Of a stretch of DNA of 64,000 bases, positions 60,568-64,000 are shown piece by piece. The translations under genes were made by a program, and so were the position numbers. Within the stretch, counting starts at the first letter, position 1. Each line of letters begins with the position of its first letter. The notes beneath the pieces are model-generated. The model was not told where the DNA came from and made no database searches. It was given only the letters and a program-made list of their open reading frames with translations. This stretch comes from Massilia phosphatilytica (GTDB lineage Bacteria > Pseudomonadota > Gammaproteobacteria > Burkholderiales > Burkholderiaceae_D), in NCBI RefSeq assembly GCF_002968015.1, contig NZ_PUIP01000001.1:620001-684000 (forward strand), in the 5' to 3' direction.

Positions 60568-62829
60568 TCAGCTCCAGGACAGGTCCGCCTTCGCGAGCGG
60601 GAGCTCGCGCACGCGCTTGCCCGTGGCGGCGAAGATCGCGTTGCAGACGGCCGGCGCGAGCGGCGGGAACACGGGTTCGCCCAGGCCCGTGACGGGGTAG
60701 TCCGTCTTGAGGAAGTGCGTCTCGATCTTCGCCGGGGTATCCGGCATGCGCAGCAGGGCGTAGTCGTGGAAGTTGCTTTGCACGATGCGGCCCTTGTCGA
60801 TGTCGAGCGCCGGATACATCAGGGTGGACAGGCCGTCGATGACGGAGCCCTGTACCTGGTTCTCGGCGCCGGACAGGTTGACGATCTGCGCGCCGATGTC
60901 GGCGACGACGACGACGCGGTCCACGCGCACGTGGCCGTCCTTCGACACCGTCACCTCGGCCACTTCCGCCACGTAGCCGCGGTGGCTGAAGTGGAAGGCG
61001 ATGCCGGCGCCCTGGCCGCGCGCGAACTTGCGCTGGCCCCAGCCGGATTTCTCCGCGGCCGCTTTCAGCACATTGCGCATGCGGCCCACGTTGTACGGCA
61101 CGCCGCGCTCGCCCGTGCCGGCCACGAGGTCCTTGTCGCCGAGGAGGTCGAGGCGGAACGCGAGCGGATCGCGCCCGGCCGCATGGGCCAGTTCGTCGAT
61201 GAAGCTGTGGAACACCCACGCGAACACGTTGCTGCCCGGCGCGCGCCACGGTCCCATCGGGATGCGGCATTCGAGCGGCGTCTGCTCGATCAGGCAGTTG
61301 GCGAGCCAGCGGCCGGGGAACTCGTCGCCCGACAGGTTGCCGCCGCTGCCCGGCTGCAGCACGCTGCCCGTGCCGCCGTCGTTTTCCTTCCTTTCGATGC
61401 GGTTGGCGAACGTGACGAAGTGGTCGTGCCAGGCGACGATCTTCCCTTGCTCGTCCACCCCGCCGCGGAGGAAGTGGAAGCCGCCGGCGCGGAAGTGGTC
61501 GTGCTGCAGGTCGTCCTCGCGCATCCACGTCAGCTTGACGGGCGCTTTCACTTTCTGCGCGATCGCGGCCGCCTCGACGATGAAGTCGGACGACAGCCGC
61601 CGTCCGAAACCGCCGCCGCTGCGCGTGATGTGCAGCGTGATCTTGTCTTTCGGGATGTTGAGGGTCGTGGAGACGAGGGCCTGGCCCGCGCCCGGATTCT
61701 GCGTCGGCGCCCACAGTTCGAGCGTGCCGTCCGCCGGCTTGAACCACGCCGTGCAGTTCTGCGGTTCCATGCTCGCGTGCGAGATGAACGGATAGACGTA
61801 GTTCGCCTCCACCGTGCGCGCGGCGCCGGCCAGCGCCGCATCGACGTCGCCGTCCCTGCGTATCACGGCGGCACCGGGCTGGCCGCTCGCGGCCTGCGCC
61901 GCGGCGAGGAAGCCGGACCAGCTGTGGCGCGCGCCTTCGCCTTCGTCCCACGTCACCTTCAGGTTCTTGCGGGCGTGGAACGCGTTCCACGTCGAGTCGG
62001 CGACGATCGCGACGCCGGGCCGCAGGCCGTTCAGGTTTTCCGTGCCTTCGACGAGGAACGCGGCCTTCACGCCGGGCATGCGCTTGATGGCGTCCAGGTT
62101 CGCCTCGACGGGACGGCCGCCCAGCACCGGACATTTCACATAGGTCGCGTACAGCATGCCGGGCAGGCGCGTGTCGATGCCGAACAGCGGCTGGCCGCTG
62201 ACGACGAGCGCGTTGTCCACGCCGCCCACGCGCGTGCCGAGCAGGCGGTATGTCGCCGGATCCTTCAGCACGATCTCTTTCGCATCGGGCACGGGCAGCG
62301 CGGACGCCGCGCGCACGAGCGCGCCGTAGCCCAGCTTGCGGCCGCTGGCGCCGTGCACGACGGCGCCGTCCGCGGCGCGGCATGCCGCTACCGGCACGTT
62401 CCACGTCTGCGCGGCGGCTTTCACAAGCATCGTGCGCGCGGTGGCGCCGAGGCGATGGAAGTTGTCGTAGTTGGTGGGCGTCGACGTCGACCCGCCGGCA
62501 CCCTGCGAGCCATAGATCGGATTCAGGTCGCCCTGCACGACCCGGACCGTTTTCCAGTCGACCTCGAGTTCCTCGGCCAGCACCATCGGCAGCGACGTCT
62601 TGATGCCCTGGCCGATTTCCGGCTGCTTGGAGACGAGCGTCACGCGGCCGTCCGTGCCGATGCGGATGAACGCGTTCGGGACGAAATCGCCGGCCGCGGG
62701 CTCCGCCGCGCCGTTGTCGGCCAGCGCGGCGATGGCGCCGCTCGCCTGCACGCCCAGCAGCAGGGCAGCGCCGGCGCCGGCCGACTGGCCGAGGAAGCGG
62801 CGCCGCGCGGGGGAGGCGGGGCGGCTCAT
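60568..62829 (-). CDS. Molybdenum hydroxylase large subunit (isoquinoline 1-oxidoreductase/IorB-like)
   Basis: A 753-residue subunit of the xanthine dehydrogenase family, with a Tat signal ([20 protein letters not shown]), so periplasmic. MCD-binding parts: [69 protein letters not shown], and near the C-terminus [20 protein letters not shown] with the catalytic Glu. The substrate may be an aldehyde or N-heterocycle. It overlaps the small subunit by 4 bp. No cytochrome partner is in view. Confidence 0.9.
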   Translation of the reverse strand: MSRPASPARRRFLGQSAGAGAALLLGVQASGAIAALADNGAAEPAAGDFVPNAFIRIGTDGRVTLVSKQPEIGQGIKTSLPMVLAEELEVDWKTVRVVQGDLNPIYGSQGAGGSTSTPTNYDNFHRLGATARTMLVKAAAQTWNVPVAACRAADGAVVHGASGRKLGYGALVRAASALPVPDAKEIVLKDPATYRLLGTRVGGVDNALVVSGQPLFGIDTRLPGMLYATYVKCPVLGGRPVEANLDAIKRMPGVKAAFLVEGTENLNGLRPGVAIVADSTWNAFHARKNLKVTWDEGEGARHSWSGFLAAAQAASGQPGAAVIRRDGDVDAALAGAARTVEANYVYPFISHASMEPQNCTAWFKPADGTLELWAPTQNPGAGQALVSTTLNIPKDKITLHITRSGGGFGRRLSSDFIVEAAAIAQKVKAPVKLTWMREDDLQHDHFRAGGFHFLRGGVDEQGKIVAWHDHFVTFANRIERKENDGGTGSVLQPGSGGNLSGDEFPGRWLANCLIEQTPLECRIPMGPWRAPGSNVFAWVFHSFIDELAHAAGRDPLAFRLDLLGDKDLVAGTGERGVPYNVGRMRNVLKAAAEKSGWGQRKFARGQGAGIAFHFSHRGYVAEVAEVTVSKDGHVRVDRVVVVADIGAQIVNLSGAENQVQGSVIDGLSTLMYPALDIDKGRIVQSNFHDYALLRMPDTPAKIETHFLKTDYPVTGLGEPVFPPLAPAVCNAIFAATGKRVRELPLAKADLSWS

Positions 62830-63308
62830 GCTTTCCCCTTGTCGCCGGTCGCGGCAATGTCCGCGGCCCGGTGGATGCCGGCGCGGATGCGGACATAGGT
62901 CGCGCAGCGGCACAGGTTGCCGGCCATCGCGTCGTCGATCTGGGCGTCGGTCGGTTTCGGATGCTGTTTCAGCAGGGCGCATGCCGTCATGATCTGGCCG
63001 GCCTGGCAATAGCCGCATTGCGGCACGTCCAGCTCGGTCCATGCCTGCTGCAGTGGATGCATGGCGCGGGCATCGAGGCCTTCGATCGTGGTGATGCGGC
63101 GCTTGCCGATGCTGCTCACCGGCAATTGACAGGCACGGGCCGGCTGGCCATCCACGTGGACGGTGCAGGCGCCGCAGGCACCGATGCCGCAGCCGTATTT
63201 CGTGCCGACGAGGCCAAGGGTATCGCGCAGCGCCCACAGCAGCGGGGTATCCGCTTCGACGTCGACGGCCTGGGCCTTGCCGTTGACGTTCAGTGTGTAT
63301 TTACTCAT
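62826..63308 (-). CDS. Molybdenum hydroxylase 2Fe-2S small subunit (IorA-like)
   Basis: A 160-residue subunit with two 2Fe-2S sites: CGIGACGACTVHVDG (residues about 40-55) and CGYCQAGQIM with NLCRCATYVRIR. It transfers electrons from the molybdenum subunit. ATG 63308 follows GAGGAC; the frame is open for 50 codons further but without coding signal. It has no export signal; the folded small subunit would travel with the Tat-bearing large subunit. First gene of a three-gene operon. Confidence 0.92.
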   Translation of the reverse strand: MSKYTLNVNGKAQAVDVEADTPLLWALRDTLGLVGTKYGCGIGACGACTVHVDGQPARACQLPVSSIGKRRITTIEGLDARAMHPLQQAWTELDVPQCGYCQAGQIMTACALLKQHPKPTDAQIDDAMAGNLCRCATYVRIRAGIHRAADIAATGDKGKA

Positions 63309-63446
63309 GTCCTCGTGGGATGTGTTTTTGATTGCCAGATCGGAACTGTGCAATGCTAAACCAAACTGCCCCGTCAAGACCAAGGGATTTGATCTTTTAC
63401 ATCGCATTAGTAGAAACCCGGGGGGTATGACATACTGGAGCGGCCC

Positions 63447-64000
63447 GATGCGCAGCATCGCACGCCCGACTTACATGCGACGACCGATCCCTTTTTCGAC
63501 CAATCTGCGCAGCCGCCTGGCCGGCGCCGTCGGCGTGCTGGTGCTGGGCGCCACCATGCTGGCCGGCCCGCTGGCCGTCGACGTGGCCGAGCACGACCTG
63601 CGCGCCGTGCTGGGCGCGCAGCAATATGCCGCATTGTCCGGGGCCGCCGCCTTCCTCGACGACCTGCTGGAGGCGCGCCTGCGCCACATGGCTGCGCTGG
63701 CCGCGGCCATGCCGGCCGACGCCCGCCACGACACGCGCCGCCTGCAGGCCTGGCTCGCGAACCGCACGACCGACGTGGGCGACGAGTTCGTCAACATCGC
63801 CGCCTTTGCACGCAACGGCGAACTGGTGGCGTCCGGCGCCGCCATGCCGGCCGCCCAGCCGCTGACGGCCACCGGTCGCCCCTACTTCGAGGAAACCCTG
63901 CTGCGCGGCCGCGGCATCGTGTCCGATCCGTTCCAGAGCCGGCTCTCCGGCGCGAACATGGTGCTGGTGACGGCGCCCGTGTTCGACGACCACGGCGAGA
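63447..64000 (+). CDS. Cache-domain membrane sensor, N-terminal part (cut by window edge)
   Basis: About 184 residues are visible. After a basic start comes a helix LAGAVGVLVLGATMLAGPL and then a periplasmic dCache-like domain (QYAALSGAAAFLDDLLEARL, FVNIAAFARNGELVASG, RPYFEETLLRGRGIVSDPF). Proteins with this front end in sensor kinases or diguanylate cyclases; the output domain lies beyond the window. ATG 63447 with GGAG 7 bp upstream is the best start; 63426 and 63474 are alternatives. It diverges from the molybdenum hydroxylase operon. Confidence 0.7.

Overview
The window is 64 kb of high-GC DNA (clearly above 60 % by eye) packed with short-spaced genes. The content points to a Gram-negative betaproteobacterium of the order Burkholderiales, most likely an Oxalobacteraceae of the Massilia/Telluria type: a Burkholderia-type trimeric porin, a very large TonB-dependent receptor beside secreted glycanases, several large hybrid sensor kinases, an Fnr-type regulator beside a membrane formate dehydrogenase, and a Tad/Flp pilus locus. 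The genus is an inference from gene content; no rRNA or tRNA gene is present to confirm it.

Layout. 1-3.4 kb: a cut-off LytS-type kinase, an acyltransferase, and a stretch of eroded genes (enoyl-CoA hydratase with an unclear start, a TetR C-terminal remnant). 3.4-12.5 kb: an exported DUF885 protein, then a mannan/galactomannan block of an orphan sugar-binding protein, a GH27 alpha-galactosidase and a TonB-dependent receptor on the minus strand, diverging from a GH26 lipoprotein mannanase. 12.5-14.4 kb: a porin and an Fnr-like regulator. 14.5-23.8 kb: an eleven-gene formate dehydrogenase operon (TorD-type chaperone, 68-aa Tat protein, Cys-type catalytic subunit, FeS subunit, small lipoprotein, cytochrome b subunit, two low-complexity exported proteins, DUF3305, DUF3306 and a multi-cluster ferredoxin), interrupted by a REP-like inverted pair and followed by a hairpin terminator. 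23.9-29.7 kb: acyl-CoA synthetase, SET-domain methyltransferase, pncB, LysR, and a two-gene CMD/ABM unit.

29.7-43.1 kb: a hybrid histidine kinase and a LuxR-type regulator with a degenerate receiver flank an AT-rich spacer; next to them, on the minus strand, lies a complete-looking tad operon (prepilin peptidase, CpaB, secretin, lipoprotein, Flp pilin, TadG/E/E, TadZ, TadA, TadB, TadC) with two strong RNA hairpins immediately after the pilin gene. 43.4-54.4 kb: mixed housekeeping and redox enzymes (FAD oxidase, Asp/Glu racemase, two PNPOx-like proteins, LysR/GST pair with a clear palindromic operator, royal-jelly-like protein, topoisomerase IB, CPA1 antiporter, exported creatininase-like protein). 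54.4-64 kb: a hybrid sensor kinase cotranscribed with a class-I aminotransferase-fold protein whose catalytic lysine is replaced by glutamine, nicotinamidase, a TPR-methyltransferase, a periplasmic two-subunit molybdenum hydroxylase, and a cut-off Cache-domain sensor.

The least conventional signals are the lysine-less aminotransferase/sensor-kinase operon, the twin hairpins behind flp, the degenerate response regulator beside the tad locus, and the REP pair plus uncharacterised small exported proteins inside the formate dehydrogenase operon.
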